A program made the position numbers and the translations under genes. Shown piece after piece: positions 35,612 to 44,584 of a stretch of 64,000 bases of DNA (the stretch's first letter is position 1; each line of letters opens with the position of its first letter). The stretch comes from Paenibacillus tyrphae. Lineage in GTDB: Bacteria > Bacillota > Bacilli > Paenibacillales > NBRC-103111. The stretch lies in assembly GCF_024158745.1 (NCBI RefSeq), contig NZ_JAMZAW010000023.1, forward strand, positions 62,001 through 126,000, given 5' to 3'. The notes under the pieces were generated by a model that had not been told where the DNA came from, did not search any database, and was given only the letters and a program-made list of their open reading frames with translations.

Positions 35612-36541
35612 ATGAAGAGGACTACCGGAAAAATGGTGAACAGCATTGCGGAGCTGATCGGCGATACACCGGCCGTGCGCATCCGCAGGCTCGTTCAGGA
35701 AAACGATGCGGAGCTGTATGTGAAGCTGGAATATTTCAACCCGAGCGGAAGTGTCAAGGACCGCGCGGCATTCAACTTGATTGCGCAGGCGGAGAAGGAC
35801 GGCCTGATCGGCGCGGGCGCGACGATTATCGAGCCGACCAGCGGCAATACCGGGATCGGTCTGGCGATGAACGCCGCGGCCAAGGGCTACAAGGCGATTC
35901 TGGTCATGCCGGACAACATGACGAAAGAGCGGATCAACCTGCTGAAAGCGTACGGAGCGGAGGTCGTCTTGACGCCCGCGGAGCAGCGGATGCCCGGCGC
36001 GATCCGCAAGGCGGTGGAGCTGCAGGCGCAAATTCCGAACAGCTTCATCCCGCAGCAGTTTGAGAATAAGGCAAATCCGGACATTCACCGGACGACGACG
36101 GCGCTGGAAATCATCGAGCAGATGGAAGGGCGGCTCGATGCGTTCGTCGCGACCGCCGGTACGGGCGGCACGATTACAGGCACGGGCGAAGTGCTTCGCG
36201 AGAAGCTTCCGGGAGTGCAAATTTACGTCGTCGAGCCCCAAGGCTCTCCGGTTCTTTCGGGCGGCGAGCCGGGACCGCATAAGCTTGTAGGCACCAGCCC
36301 CGGCTTCGTGCCGAAAATTTTGAACACCGGCGTTTATGACGAAATCGTGCAGGTATCGGACGAGGATGCGCTGCAAACGACGCGGGACTTGGCGCGTCTC
36401 GAAGGCATTCTGGTCGGCCCGTCCGCCGGAGCGTCGGTATGGACGGGACTTCAAATCGCCCGCAAGCTCGGCCGCGGCAAGCGCGTGCTGTGCATTGCGC
36501 CGGATACCGGGGAGCGGTATTTGAGCATGGGTATTTTTTGA
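35612..36541 (+). CDS. cysK: Cysteine synthase (O-acetylserine sulfhydrylase)
   Basis: The enzyme makes cysteine from O-acetylserine and sulfide with PLP. PSGSVKDRAAFNLI holds the PLP lysine, EPTSGNTGIGLAM is the substrate loop, and ATAGTGGTITGTGEVLRE binds the phosphate. The 309-aa length is normal. The start may be 35612 or 35633 (MVNSIAELIGDTP); neither has a strong Shine-Dalgarno sequence. It lies 72 bases after the transporter. Confidence 0.93.
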   Translation: MKRTTGKMVNSIAELIGDTPAVRIRRLVQENDAELYVKLEYFNPSGSVKDRAAFNLIAQAEKDGLIGAGATIIEPTSGNTGIGLAMNAAAKGYKAILVMPDNMTKERINLLKAYGAEVVLTPAEQRMPGAIRKAVELQAQIPNSFIPQQFENKANPDIHRTTTALEIIEQMEGRLDAFVATAGTGGTITGTGEVLREKLPGVQIYVVEPQGSPVLSGGEPGPHKLVGTSPGFVPKILNTGVYDEIVQVSDEDALQTTRDLARLEGILVGPSAGASVWTGLQIARKLGRGKRVLCIAPDTGERYLSMGIF

Positions 36542-36556
36542 TCCGATAGTGAAGAC

Positions 36557-36588
36557 AGGCTTGTCCAATAAGGGCAGGCCTTTTTTAT
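36557..36588 (+). terminator. Terminator after cysK
   Basis: AGGCTTGTCC and GGGCAGGCCT pair around a short loop and TTTTTT follows. Confidence 0.75.
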
Positions 36589-36696
36589 TTTGTAAACTCC
36601 GTCGGAAATGTTGAATAAATATGCAATTAAATGTATAATAATCAATAGAGATCAATCTCGACACCGAAAAGCAGTATGGAAGAGAGGGAACCAAGG

Positions 36697-36999
36697 ATGA
36701 AAATCGCGCTGCATAACGAGCTTCCGGGCGAAGCGCAGTTTCAGCAGTTGATCGACTCCGTGTCCGAACGGACCGGCGAACGCCGGCCGCTGGCTTACGA
36801 AGCTTTATGCGACGGAGGCCCTGTCATCGCGGCCTATGATCAAGGGGTACTGGTCGGCCTCGGGCGGCTGGTAAGCGACGACATCGGACAGCAAGCGTTC
36901 GAATGCAAAATCAGGACCGGGTATGAACGGCGGGAAATCGAAGCCTATATGCGCAAACTGCTGGCCGTTTCCCCGGTAGAGAGTCACTGCCATTGCTGA
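36697..36999 (+). CDS. Small GNAT-like protein, reduced
   Basis: A 100-aa product whose middle (PVIAAYDQGVLVGLGRLVSDDIGQQAFECKI) matches the beta2-beta4 part of GNAT acetyltransferases. The usual acetyl-CoA loop with Q/RxxGxG/A is replaced by RTGYERREIEAYM, so activity is doubtful. AGAGAGGG eight bases upstream supports the ATG at 36697. It is either a specialised binding protein or a degenerating gene. Confidence 0.6.
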   Translation: MKIALHNELPGEAQFQQLIDSVSERTGERRPLAYEALCDGGPVIAAYDQGVLVGLGRLVSDDIGQQAFECKIRTGYERREIEAYMRKLLAVSPVESHCHC

Positions 37000-37025
37000 T
37001 ACGGGCTGCCATAAACCGTTATCGA

Positions 37026-37053
37026 CCTCCGAATGGGTTTCGGAGGTTTTTTT
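37026..37053 (+). terminator. Terminator after the GNAT-like gene
   Basis: CCTCCGAA and TTTCGGAGG form the stem, followed by seven T residues. Confidence 0.8.
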
Positions 37054-37266
37054 GCTATGCATGGGAAGAGGGCTTCCGTTAGCCGCGGGAAAGCGAGCCC
37101 GCATAATTTTACTTTGCCAAAGCGTGGCTGACGGGTGTAATATGGAGTAATAAGCCATCGGTTCCGGCACTCGTTGCGAGGCTGCGACCCCGCAGGCTTC
37201 CCGGCTCACGGTGGATCCGCCGGGTGAGGCCGTTTGCTTCGTATAACTAGTAGGAGGGCGTTGTCA

Positions 37267-37758
37267 TTGGAACAATTCAAAATGAAAATCATCGAGCTGC
37301 TGAAGGAAGACGCGAGACGTACGCCGGCTCTGATTGCGACTATGCTGGGGGCGTCCGAAGCTGAAGTGGCGGAAGCGATCCGCGAGCTGGAGGAAGCGAA
37401 CGTTATCGTCAAATATGCGACGGTCGTCAACTGGGCCAAGGTGGACAATGAGAAGGTCACCGCCCTGATCGAGGTGCAGATTACGCCGGAGCGAGGACGG
37501 GGCTTCGACGCGATTGCCGAGCGCATTTACTTATATCCGGAAGTCAAATCGGTTTATTTGATGTCGGGGGCTTACGATCTGCTGGTGGAAATCGAAGGGA
37601 AGACGCTGAAGGAAGTGGCGTCGTTCGTTTCCAACAAGCTGTCTCCGATCGACCGGGTGCTTTCGACCAAAACGCATTTTATTCTTAAAAAATACAAGCA
37701 AGACGGAATCGTCTTTGAAGATCATGAGGATGACCGCCGTCTTTTAATCTCGCCGTAA
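37267..37758 (+). CDS. alaR: Lrp/AsnC-family regulator (AlaR-like)
   Basis: The 163-aa protein has an N-terminal helix-turn-helix (RRTPALIATMLGASEAEVAEAIRELEEANVIVKY) and a C-terminal RAM ligand-binding domain (VKSVYLMSGAYDLLVEIEGKTLKEVASFV). The TTG at 37267 is preferred because AGGAGGG at 37252-37258 stands eight bases before it. It directly precedes an alanine-type aminotransferase gene, as AlaR (YugG) precedes AlaT (YugH) in B. subtilis, so regulation of that gene is likely. Confidence 0.88.
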   Translation: MEQFKMKIIELLKEDARRTPALIATMLGASEAEVAEAIRELEEANVIVKYATVVNWAKVDNEKVTALIEVQITPERGRGFDAIAERIYLYPEVKSVYLMSGAYDLLVEIEGKTLKEVASFVSNKLSPIDRVLSTKTHFILKKYKQDGIVFEDHEDDRRLLISP

Positions 37759-37774
37759 AGGACGCTGAAAAGCA

Positions 37775-38968
37775 ATGATTGAGTCAAAACAGGTACAGCA
37801 GGTCAAGTCAATGCACGGGTATTTGGCGCCGCTCGTGCAGGAAATTCCGCCTTCGGGGATTCGCAAGTTTTTTGACTTGGTAAGCGGGAGCAAAGATATT
37901 ATTTCTCTTGGCGTCGGGGAGCCTGATTTTCACACGCCTTGGCATGTCCGGGAATCGTGCGTTTATTCGTTGGAGCGCGGCAATACGAAATATACGCCCA
38001 ACGCCGGCCTGCTCGAGCTGCGCGAGGCGATTGCGGAGTACTTGTACGAATCGTTCCAACTGCTCTACGAGCCGTCGGACGAGGTCATGGTGACGGTTGG
38101 AGGCAGCGAGGCCATCGATCTTGCGCTGCGCGCTTTGATCGCTCCGGGAGACGAAATTCTGATTCCGGAACCGACTTACATTTCTTATAGTCCGATCGCG
38201 CGGATCAGCGGCGGCATTCCCGTCGGAATCGAAACGTTCGCCAAGGACCAGTTCAAGCTGAAGCCGGAAGCGCTGAAAGCGGTCATTACGCCCCGCTCGA
38301 AGGTGCTTATCCTGTGCTATCCGAGCAACCCGACCGGCGGGATCATGACGTACGAAGACTGGCTGCCGATTGCGAAAATTGTAGAAGAGAACGATCTGAT
38401 CGTCATTTCCGACGAAATCTATGCGGAACTCACCTACGAGCAAAAGCATGTCAGCTTCGCATCGATGCCCGGCATGCGGGACCGCACGATTCTCGTGAGC
38501 GGCTTCTCCAAGGCGTTCGCCATGACCGGATGGCGGATGGGATATGCTTGCGGGCATCAGGACCTCATATCGGCGATGCTGAAAATCCATCAGTACACCG
38601 TGATGTGCGCTCCGTCCATGGCACAGGTGGCTGCGCTCGAAGCGCTCACGAACGGGATGGAGGAGAAGGACAAGATGGTCGAGTCCTACAACCAGCGGAG
38701 ACGTTTGGTCGTCCATGGCTTCCGGGAGATCGGCCTGCAGTGCCATGAGCCTCAGGGCGCGTTCTACGCTTTCCCTTCGATCCAGTCCACGGGACTTAGT
38801 TCGGAGGAATTCGCCCAGCGGCTGCTGTTTGAGGCCAAGGTTGCAGCGGTGCCCGGGCACGTGTTCGGTCTCGGCGGAGAGGGCTTTATCCGCTGCTCGT
38901 ATGCGACATCGGTCAATCAATTGACAGAAGCAATCGACAGGATTGGAAATTTCATAAAAAAGTTGTAA
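37775..38968 (+). CDS. alaT: Class I/II aminotransferase, AlaT-like
   Basis: A 397-aa PLP enzyme of the aspartate aminotransferase fold. The PLP lysine is in VSGFSKAFAMTGWRMGY near residue 245; LCYPSNPTGG and VISDEIYAELTY are the cofactor-binding blocks, and FIRCSYATS the substrate Arg block. By neighbourhood with an Lrp-type regulator it matches B. subtilis AlaT (alanine transaminase); other specificities, such as aspartate, cannot be excluded. Confidence 0.88.
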   Translation: MIESKQVQQVKSMHGYLAPLVQEIPPSGIRKFFDLVSGSKDIISLGVGEPDFHTPWHVRESCVYSLERGNTKYTPNAGLLELREAIAEYLYESFQLLYEPSDEVMVTVGGSEAIDLALRALIAPGDEILIPEPTYISYSPIARISGGIPVGIETFAKDQFKLKPEALKAVITPRSKVLILCYPSNPTGGIMTYEDWLPIAKIVEENDLIVISDEIYAELTYEQKHVSFASMPGMRDRTILVSGFSKAFAMTGWRMGYACGHQDLISAMLKIHQYTVMCAPSMAQVAALEALTNGMEEKDKMVESYNQRRRLVVHGFREIGLQCHEPQGAFYAFPSIQSTGLSSEEFAQRLLFEAKVAAVPGHVFGLGGEGFIRCSYATSVNQLTEAIDRIGNFIKKL

Positions 38969-39013
38969 TTTCGTCAAAATAAATCATTTTCAAATCCCCC
39001 AAAAACTGGTATC

Positions 39014-39053
39014 TTATAGGTATAAAAGGTTTAAATCTATGACTTACCTATAA
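39014..39053. promoter_or_regulatory. Inverted repeat before the Spo0E-like gene
   Basis: TTATAGGTA (39014-39022) and TACCTATAA (39045-39053) are perfect complements separated by 22 bases, inside an AT-rich promoter-like stretch. It may be an operator or a small hairpin. Confidence 0.45.
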
Positions 39054-39103
39054 AAACTTGTCAGCTTAAGTCTGATGACGACGACCCGGTGGGAGGGATG
39101 GGG

Positions 39104-39373
39104 ATGGCTTTTCCGGAATATCAGCTCCGGCAATATTTGAACGTCGGCTGGATTCGCGACAGCGAGCACAAGGCCAAGTGGACTTTTGGAAAAAGAAAAC
39201 AGGCCTCATCCGCCGTTTCGCTGGAAGATGACATTTACAAGCTCCGGCGTCAGCTGGAACAGCTTGTACAGAACGGGAACAGCCTTACGTCTCCCCAAGT
39301 TGTCGAAATCAGCATGCAGCTCGATATCAAGATCAATGAATATATGAATCGTCCTAAAGGGGACCGTCGTTGA
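39104..39373 (+). CDS. Spo0E-like aspartyl-phosphate phosphatase
   Basis: The C-terminal half (residues about 42-82) is a Spo0E domain: DDIYKLRRQLEQLVQ, then a turn and EISMQLDIKINEYM, which includes the SxxLD signature of phosphatases that act on Spo0A~P. The 89-aa protein has an extra N-terminal part (YQLRQYLNVGWIRDSE) not usual in the family. GGGAGGG at 39091-39097 favours the ATG at 39104. It may delay sporulation (inference). Confidence 0.8.
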   Translation: MAFPEYQLRQYLNVGWIRDSEHKAKWTFGKRKQASSAVSLEDDIYKLRRQLEQLVQNGNSLTSPQVVEISMQLDIKINEYMNRPKGDRR

Positions 39374-39388
39374 ACGGTCCTTTTTTGC
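39361..39388 (+). terminator. Terminator after the Spo0E-like gene
   Basis: GGACCGT and ACGGTCC enclose a short loop, followed by TTTTTT. The stem overlaps the last codons and the stop. Confidence 0.85.
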
Positions 39389-39497
39389 TTTGTCGGAAAA
39401 GCTTTGAAAGCGCAGCCCCGGCATGGTAAGATACAAGGATAGAGAGCCGCGGGGACTGGAATCCGGCGGCACGGTTAGAGGGGGAGACAAAGGGACG

Positions 39498-40016
39498 ATG
39501 AGAAGGAGATGGCTTCTCGGTTTGCTGCTGATCTTCGTGCTCGCGGGCTGCGGAGGACCGAAGGCGGACGTGACGGTGTTTTTGATGGGGAAAAGCGGCG
39601 TTCCGACGGAAATCGGGGAAAAGCTTCAAGCGTCGCTGCAGAGCAAAATCGGACAGACGCCCACCGTGCAAATCGTGACGTCGCCGTTGTTTTCGCTCGA
39701 GAAAATGATGGTCGAAATTGCCGCCGGAGGGCACGGGGTGTTGATTATTCCTGCCGAGCAGTTCAAGGGCATGGCACAGCAGGGCGGATACGTGTCGCTT
39801 GACGACGTGGCGAAGCCGGAGGATTTTGCGGAGGGCGTCATAGAAATTCCCGTAGGCGGCAAGAAGGAGAAGCATCTGTACGGCATCCCAATGGAGAAGT
39901 CCCTTTGGTTTAAGGAGCTTCAATTGAACGGCAAGGATTTGTTCGCGTTCATTCCGGAGAATGCTCCGGACCCGGAAAAAGCAAAGCAAGTGTTAAAAAT
40001 CATTGCGCAAAAGTAA
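39498..40016 (+). CDS. Lipoprotein of unknown function
   Basis: The 172-aa protein has a basic start, a hydrophobic core and lipobox LAGC (lipid Cys near residue 18). The rest (VTVFLMGKSGVPTEIGEKLQASL and later GHGVLIIPAEQFKGMA) looks like part of a type 1 periplasmic-binding fold but no family is certain. It lies just before the cobalamin riboswitch and is on the same strand, but the riboswitch separates it from btuF. The start at 39498 has purine-rich sequence upstream. Confidence 0.75.
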   Translation: MRRRWLLGLLLIFVLAGCGGPKADVTVFLMGKSGVPTEIGEKLQASLQSKIGQTPTVQIVTSPLFSLEKMMVEIAAGGHGVLIIPAEQFKGMAQQGGYVSLDDVAKPEDFAEGVIEIPVGGKKEKHLYGIPMEKSLWFKELQLNGKDLFAFIPENAPDPEKAKQVLKIIAQK

Positions 40017-40085
40017 TCGTTCGGTGATGCTGGATGGGGAAAGAAGCCCATGGAAAGCCGTCGGCGAGCGGATAATCGAATAGCA

Positions 40086-40262
40086 GTTCGGGTGCTTGCG
40101 GGCGGATGGAAGCTTGCAAGTTAAAAGGGAAGCCGGTGCGAATCCGGCGCGGTCCCGCCACTGTGAACGGGCGAATGCTCTCCGGTACGCCACTGCTTGA
40201 TACAAAGCGGGAAGGCGGGGAGCTCCGGAAGGAAGCCCGTAAGCCAGGAAACCTGCCCGAAC
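40086..40262 (+). promoter_or_regulatory. Cobalamin riboswitch aptamer
   Basis: The stretch has the B12-aptamer core: AAAAGGGAAGCCGGTGCG, ATCCGGCGCGGTCCCGCCACTG, and the B12 box AAGCCAGGAAACCTGCC at 40241-40257. It precedes a corrinoid uptake and B12 assembly operon. Adenosylcobalamin binding should cause premature termination at the hairpin described next. Confidence 0.95.
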
Positions 40263-40362
40263 GGCAAGCGAAGCGTCCTTCGAGGAAAAGGAGCGGAATC
40301 GGGCAGCCGGCCAGCGGTGTGCCGTCTTTGGACAGGCGGATCGCGGGCGGCGGTCCGTCTGT

Positions 40363-40405
40363 GCTCTTTGCCCCGGGGATGCTCCCGGGGTGAAGGGCCT
40401 TTTTC
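40363..40405 (+). terminator. Terminator of the cobalamin riboswitch
   Basis: GCTCTTTGCCCCGGG pairs with CCCGGGGTGAAGGGC (several G-T pairs) and is followed by CTTTTT. Position and strength suggest transcriptional control, the usual mode in Firmicutes. Confidence 0.8.
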
Positions 40406-40454
40406 GTTTTAGGCAGAAACAAAATATACCATATATCCAGAGGAGACAAGGAAG

Positions 40455-41480
40455 ATGAAAGCTAAACTTACAACGAAGGTTCTACGCAAACGATGGTTAG
40501 CTGCGATCTTGAGCTTGGCGTTGGCCGCATCGCTGGCCGGCTGCGGAAGCGCGGCGAAGACGCCGGGGCAGGGAGAGCTTGCCAATCCGCCGAAGGCCGA
40601 CGGTACGAAGCAGGAAGGAGCCGCAGCGTCCGCCAAGCGAACGTCGTATCCTTTGAAGGTGAAGGATGCTACGGGCAAGGAGTTCGTTTTTGAGAAGGCG
40701 CCGGAGCGGATCGCATCGACCTCGCCGAGCGAAACGGAAGCGCTCTTCGCTCTGGGGCTCGGAGATAAAATGGTCGGCGTATCGGACTTCTGCGATTATC
40801 CGGCGGAGGCGAAGTCGAAGCCGAAGATGGGCAGCATCGTCAAGCCGAATGAAGAAGCGCTGATCGGGGCCAATGCGGATCTGGTTATGACCGGGGTGTC
40901 GATGAAGCCGCAGGTGGTCGACAAGCTGCGCGAGCTTAAAATCAACTTGTTCAAGGTCGAGCCGAAAACGTTGGACGACGTGATGAACAATCTGCTGATG
41001 ATGGGGCAAATCTTCGACCGTCAGGAGCAAGCGCAAAAGCTCGTTGATTCGATGAAAGCCGACCGTCAGAAGGTCGTGGATGCCGTGAAGGATCTGAAGC
41101 CGGAGCAGAAGAAAAAGGTGTTCATTGAGTTTTCCCCGGGCTGGACGGTCGGCAAAGGCGAATTTATCGACGAATTGATCACGCTGTCCGGCGGGATCAA
41201 TGTAGCCGGCAGTGAAAAGGGCTATGTTCAAATCAGCGAAGAGAAAGTCATCGCGGATAATCCGCAGGTGATCATTTACCCCAATGGCATTATTGACGAC
41301 AAGTCGAAAAAGCCGATGGACCAGTTGATCCGCGAACGCAGCGGCTGGGACAAAATCGAAGCGGTCCGGTCCGGCAAGCTGGCCGGTGTCGATAAAGATT
41401 TGATCAGCCGTCCGGGGCCGCGTATTACGGCCGGGCTCGTGGAGATCGCCAAAGGGATTTATCCGGATCTGGTGAAATAA
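40455..41480 (+). CDS. btuF: Corrinoid ABC transporter substrate-binding lipoprotein BtuF
   Basis: A 341-aa lipoprotein (lipobox LAGC, Cys near residue 30), then a low-complexity linker and a class III binding-protein fold that begins LKVKDATGKEFVFEKAPERIASTSPSETEALFALGLGDKMVGV. This is typical of BtuF/FecB proteins. The riboswitch upstream points to vitamin B12 or cobinamide as ligand. AGGAGACAAGG lies before the ATG. It forms one unit with the permease gene one base later. Confidence 0.92.
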   Translation: MKAKLTTKVLRKRWLAAILSLALAASLAGCGSAAKTPGQGELANPPKADGTKQEGAAASAKRTSYPLKVKDATGKEFVFEKAPERIASTSPSETEALFALGLGDKMVGVSDFCDYPAEAKSKPKMGSIVKPNEEALIGANADLVMTGVSMKPQVVDKLRELKINLFKVEPKTLDDVMNNLLMMGQIFDRQEQAQKLVDSMKADRQKVVDAVKDLKPEQKKKVFIEFSPGWTVGKGEFIDELITLSGGINVAGSEKGYVQISEEKVIADNPQVIIYPNGIIDDKSKKPMDQLIRERSGWDKIEAVRSGKLAGVDKDLISRPGPRITAGLVEIAKGIYPDLVK

Positions 41481-41481
41481 A

Positions 41482-42522
41482 ATGAAGCGTAAGCTGTGGA
41501 TATGGGGCGGAGGCGCTATTGTCCTGCTTCTGCTGTCCGCGACGGCTGCCCTGTCCGTCGGTTCGGTTCGCGTGCCGTTCGGGCACGTGTGGGGGATCCT
41601 CCTGCACCAGCTTCCATGGCCCGGCGAGTACATCCCCGAGACTTGGAGCATGGCGTCGGAGCAAATTATATGGAAGGTGCGGCTGCCCAGGGTAGCGCTC
41701 GGACTGCTGGTGGGGGCAGCGCTTGGGCTGGCGGGCGCGGCATTTCAGGGTGTGCTGCGCAATCCGCTTGCCGACCCGTATACGCTCGGCGTCTCGTCGG
41801 GGGCATCCGTAGGGGCTTCCTTCCTGATTTTGTTCGGGCTGCAGTTTTCGCTGCTCGGGGAATGGAGCGTCCCGGTTGTCGCGTTTGCGACAGGGACGCT
41901 CACGCTGAGCGCGGTGCTGCTGCTCGCCCGGACGGAAGGCAAGCTGCGGATGGAAACGGTCATTTTGTCCGGCGTCGTGATGCAGGCGTTTCTCGGCTCG
42001 TTCGTTTCGCTGATGGTCTCGATGTCCAAGCAGGTCATTAATGAAATCGTATTTTGGATGATGGGCAGCCTGGCGCTGCGCGGATGGTCTTATTCGCTTA
42101 TACTGCTTCCTTATCTGGCCGTCGGAGCGGCGATCTTGCTCGGTTTCGGTCGGGCCATGAATCTGTTTGCTCTTGGCGAGCGGCAGGCAGCCCATCTGGG
42201 CGTTCATGTGGAACGGACGAAGCTTATCGTATTGATCGCTTCCACTTTGATTACGGCGGCTGCGGTATCCGTGTCAGGCGTCATCGCTTTTGTCGGCCTG
42301 CTGGTGCCGCATCTGCTGCGCTTGCTGGTCGGCCCGGACTATCGTCTGCTGCTGCCGTTGTCGCTTATCGGAGGCGCGATCTATGTCGTTTTGGCGGATA
42401 TGATTGCGCGAACGCTGCTCAGCCCGACGGAAATACCGCTCGGGGTCGTCACGGCTTTTATGGGGGCACCCTTCTTCGCTTATTTGCTGCGGCGGAGAAA
42501 GCGGGCGATTCGGGAAGGATGA
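41482..42522 (+). CDS. btuC: Corrinoid ABC transporter permease BtuC
   Basis: The 346-aa protein has about ten hydrophobic helices and FecCD-family blocks: RLPRVALGLLVGAALGLAGAAFQGVLRNPLADPYTLGVSSGA and, later, GVIAFVGLLVPHLLRLLVGPD. It forms the membrane channel for BtuF-bound corrinoid. The start lies two bases after the btuF stop. A gap of 171 bases separates it from btuD; I see no ORF or clear signal there. Confidence 0.94.
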   Translation: MKRKLWIWGGGAIVLLLLSATAALSVGSVRVPFGHVWGILLHQLPWPGEYIPETWSMASEQIIWKVRLPRVALGLLVGAALGLAGAAFQGVLRNPLADPYTLGVSSGASVGASFLILFGLQFSLLGEWSVPVVAFATGTLTLSAVLLLARTEGKLRMETVILSGVVMQAFLGSFVSLMVSMSKQVINEIVFWMMGSLALRGWSYSLILLPYLAVGAAILLGFGRAMNLFALGERQAAHLGVHVERTKLIVLIASTLITAAAVSVSGVIAFVGLLVPHLLRLLVGPDYRLLLPLSLIGGAIYVVLADMIARTLLSPTEIPLGVVTAFMGAPFFAYLLRRRKRAIREG

Positions 42523-42693
42523 AGCCGGAGCCGCTGCGTCTGAAGTCCGAGTCAATCAAACGGCGCGCGGAGGGGACTGGTTTCGGCGGAAGCGGGCGTC
42601 GTTCAAGATAGTTGAAGACAACGGCGACCGGAGGAAGTCCGTTGATACGGCGCTCCTCATTTATAGGATTTCCGGAAAGGGGAAGCGAAACGG

Positions 42694-43476
42694 GTGATAC
42701 GGGTGGAAGTGGAGCAGGCGGCCAAAGCGTTCGGCGGCAGGCCGGTGCTTCGACAGATCGGCTTCTCGGTGGAGCCGGGCGAATGGTTCGGCATTCTGGG
42801 TCCGAACGGCAGCGGAAAATCGACGCTGCTGCATATGATATCCGGTGCCGAGCGCGCTGACGCCGGAACGGTAAAGCTGGACGGTCGTCCGGTGGAAGCC
42901 GTCTCCCGCAAAGAGCTGGCCCGGCAGCTCGCCGTGCTGCATCAGGATGCGCTGCCGCCGCTCGGGTTCACGGTGCGCGAGATCGTCGAGATGGGCCGTT
43001 ACCCGTACCAGAACTGGTTGGGAGACGAGCCTGGGGATACGGCCACTTTAATCGAGAGAATTCTCGATTGGCTGAAGCTCAGACCTTTGGAGGAGCGTAC
43101 GGTCGACGGATTGAGCGGCGGCGAGCGGCAGCGGGTGGCGCTGGGTAAAGCGATGGCGCAGGAGCCGAAGCTGCTGCTGCTGGACGAACCAACGACCTTT
43201 CTGGATATCGGGTACCAGGTGGACCTGATGGACAAGGTCCGTCAATGGCAGCGGGAGTGCGGGATGACTGTCATTTCGGTGCTGCACGATTTGAACTTGG
43301 CCGCGCAGTATTGCGATCGGCTTATGCTGCTTTATAACGGGGAGGCAGCCGGAATCGGTACGCCTGAGGACGTACTGCGCGCCAATCTTTTGGAGAACGT
43401 ATACGGCACGCGTCCGTACGTGCTTCGGCACCCGGACAGCGGCGTGCCGCAAATTTTGCTCGGAAAAGGGGAATGA
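42694..43476 (+). CDS. btuD: Corrinoid ABC transporter ATPase BtuD
   Basis: A 260-aa ABC ATPase with Walker A GPNGSGKSTLL, Q-loop region LAVLHQD, signature LSGGERQRVALGKAM, Walker B LLLLDEPTTFLDIGYQ and H-loop VISVLHDLN. This is the FecE/BtuD group. The start is GTG with AAAGGGGA ten bases upstream. The stop overlaps the cobT start. Confidence 0.93.
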   Translation: MIRVEVEQAAKAFGGRPVLRQIGFSVEPGEWFGILGPNGSGKSTLLHMISGAERADAGTVKLDGRPVEAVSRKELARQLAVLHQDALPPLGFTVREIVEMGRYPYQNWLGDEPGDTATLIERILDWLKLRPLEERTVDGLSGGERQRVALGKAMAQEPKLLLLDEPTTFLDIGYQVDLMDKVRQWQRECGMTVISVLHDLNLAAQYCDRLMLLYNGEAAGIGTPEDVLRANLLENVYGTRPYVLRHPDSGVPQILLGKGE

Positions 43477-44555
43477 CCGTGACGGATCAAAGCCGGTTAC
43501 AACAAGTGCTATCGGACATTCGGCCGCTTGATGCGGGGATCATGGAAGAGGCGGCCCGCAGACTGGACCAATTGACCAAGCCGCCCGGCAGCCTGGGAAG
43601 GCTGGAGGAAATCGCGAAGCAGCTCGCAGGTATTCGCGGCGAGGTGATGCCGGAGCTGACGCGAAAAGCCGTCGTCGTGATGGCGGGAGATCATGGCGTA
43701 TGCGAGGAAGGGGTTAGCGCCTTTCCGGCGGAGGTGACGCCGCAGATGGTGCTCAACTTCCTGAACGGCGGAGCGGCCGTCAATGTGCTCTCAAGGCAGA
43801 CCGGGGCGGATGTCGTCTGCGTGGACATCGGCGTCAACGCCGAGCTGTCGCATCCGCTGCTGCGTTCGCGCAAGATTCGCATGGGAACGGCCAACATGGC
43901 GAAAGGACCCGCGATGACGCGGGCCGAGGCGGAAGCCGCGGTCATGGTCGGCGTGGAAATAGCCCAGGAGCTGGCGGGCGAAGGCTATCGGCTGCTCGCT
44001 ACCGGCGAGATGGGCATCGGGAATACGACGGCCAGCTCGGCGCTGCTGGCTGTGCTCGGAGCGACCGATCCCGCGGCTGCGGCCGGACGCGGAACCGGAA
44101 TCGACGACGAGCGGCTGCGGCACAAGCAGGCGGTCATTCGTCGGGCGATTGAAATGAACCGGCCGGACGCTTCCGATCCGATGGATGCGCTCGCCAAGGT
44201 AGGCGGCCTCGAGATCGCCGGATTGGTCGGCCTTATTCTCGGTGCGGCACAGTGCCGCATCCCCGTCGTCATCGACGGCTTCATCTCGTCGGCCGCGGCC
44301 TTGGTTGCGGCAAGGCTGGCGCCGCTCAGCGTGTCGTATATGATCGCGTCGCATCTCTCGCAGGAGCAGGGCCATGAGCGCTTGCTTATGGAGATCGGCT
44401 TGACGCCGATGCTTCGCATGGATATGCGGCTGGGTGAAGGCACCGGCGCGGTGCTGGCATTCCCGATGATCGAAGCGGCGGTCCGCATTATGAAGGAGAT
44501 GGCGACCTTCGCGGATGCCGGAGTTACGGGCGCATCGGAACGGGAAGGCGTATGA
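43473..44555 (+). CDS. cobT: Nicotinate-nucleotide:dimethylbenzimidazole phosphoribosyltransferase CobT
   Basis: CobT makes alpha-ribazole phosphate, the lower-ligand nucleotide. The 360-aa sequence has LDQLTKPPGSLGRLEEIAKQLAGI near residue 30, GEMGIGNTTASSALLA in the middle, and RLGEGTGAVLAFPMIEAA near the C-terminus with the catalytic Glu. ATGA overlap with btuD suggests coupling. A bluB gene for making dimethylbenzimidazole is not in this window. Confidence 0.95.
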   Translation: MTVTDQSRLQQVLSDIRPLDAGIMEEAARRLDQLTKPPGSLGRLEEIAKQLAGIRGEVMPELTRKAVVVMAGDHGVCEEGVSAFPAEVTPQMVLNFLNGGAAVNVLSRQTGADVVCVDIGVNAELSHPLLRSRKIRMGTANMAKGPAMTRAEAEAAVMVGVEIAQELAGEGYRLLATGEMGIGNTTASSALLAVLGATDPAAAAGRGTGIDDERLRHKQAVIRRAIEMNRPDASDPMDALAKVGGLEIAGLVGLILGAAQCRIPVVIDGFISSAAALVAARLAPLSVSYMIASHLSQEQGHERLLMEIGLTPMLRMDMRLGEGTGAVLAFPMIEAAVRIMKEMATFADAGVTGASEREGV

Positions 44556-44584
44556 ATGCCGGTCAATGGGAAGGGAGCGCGCCG

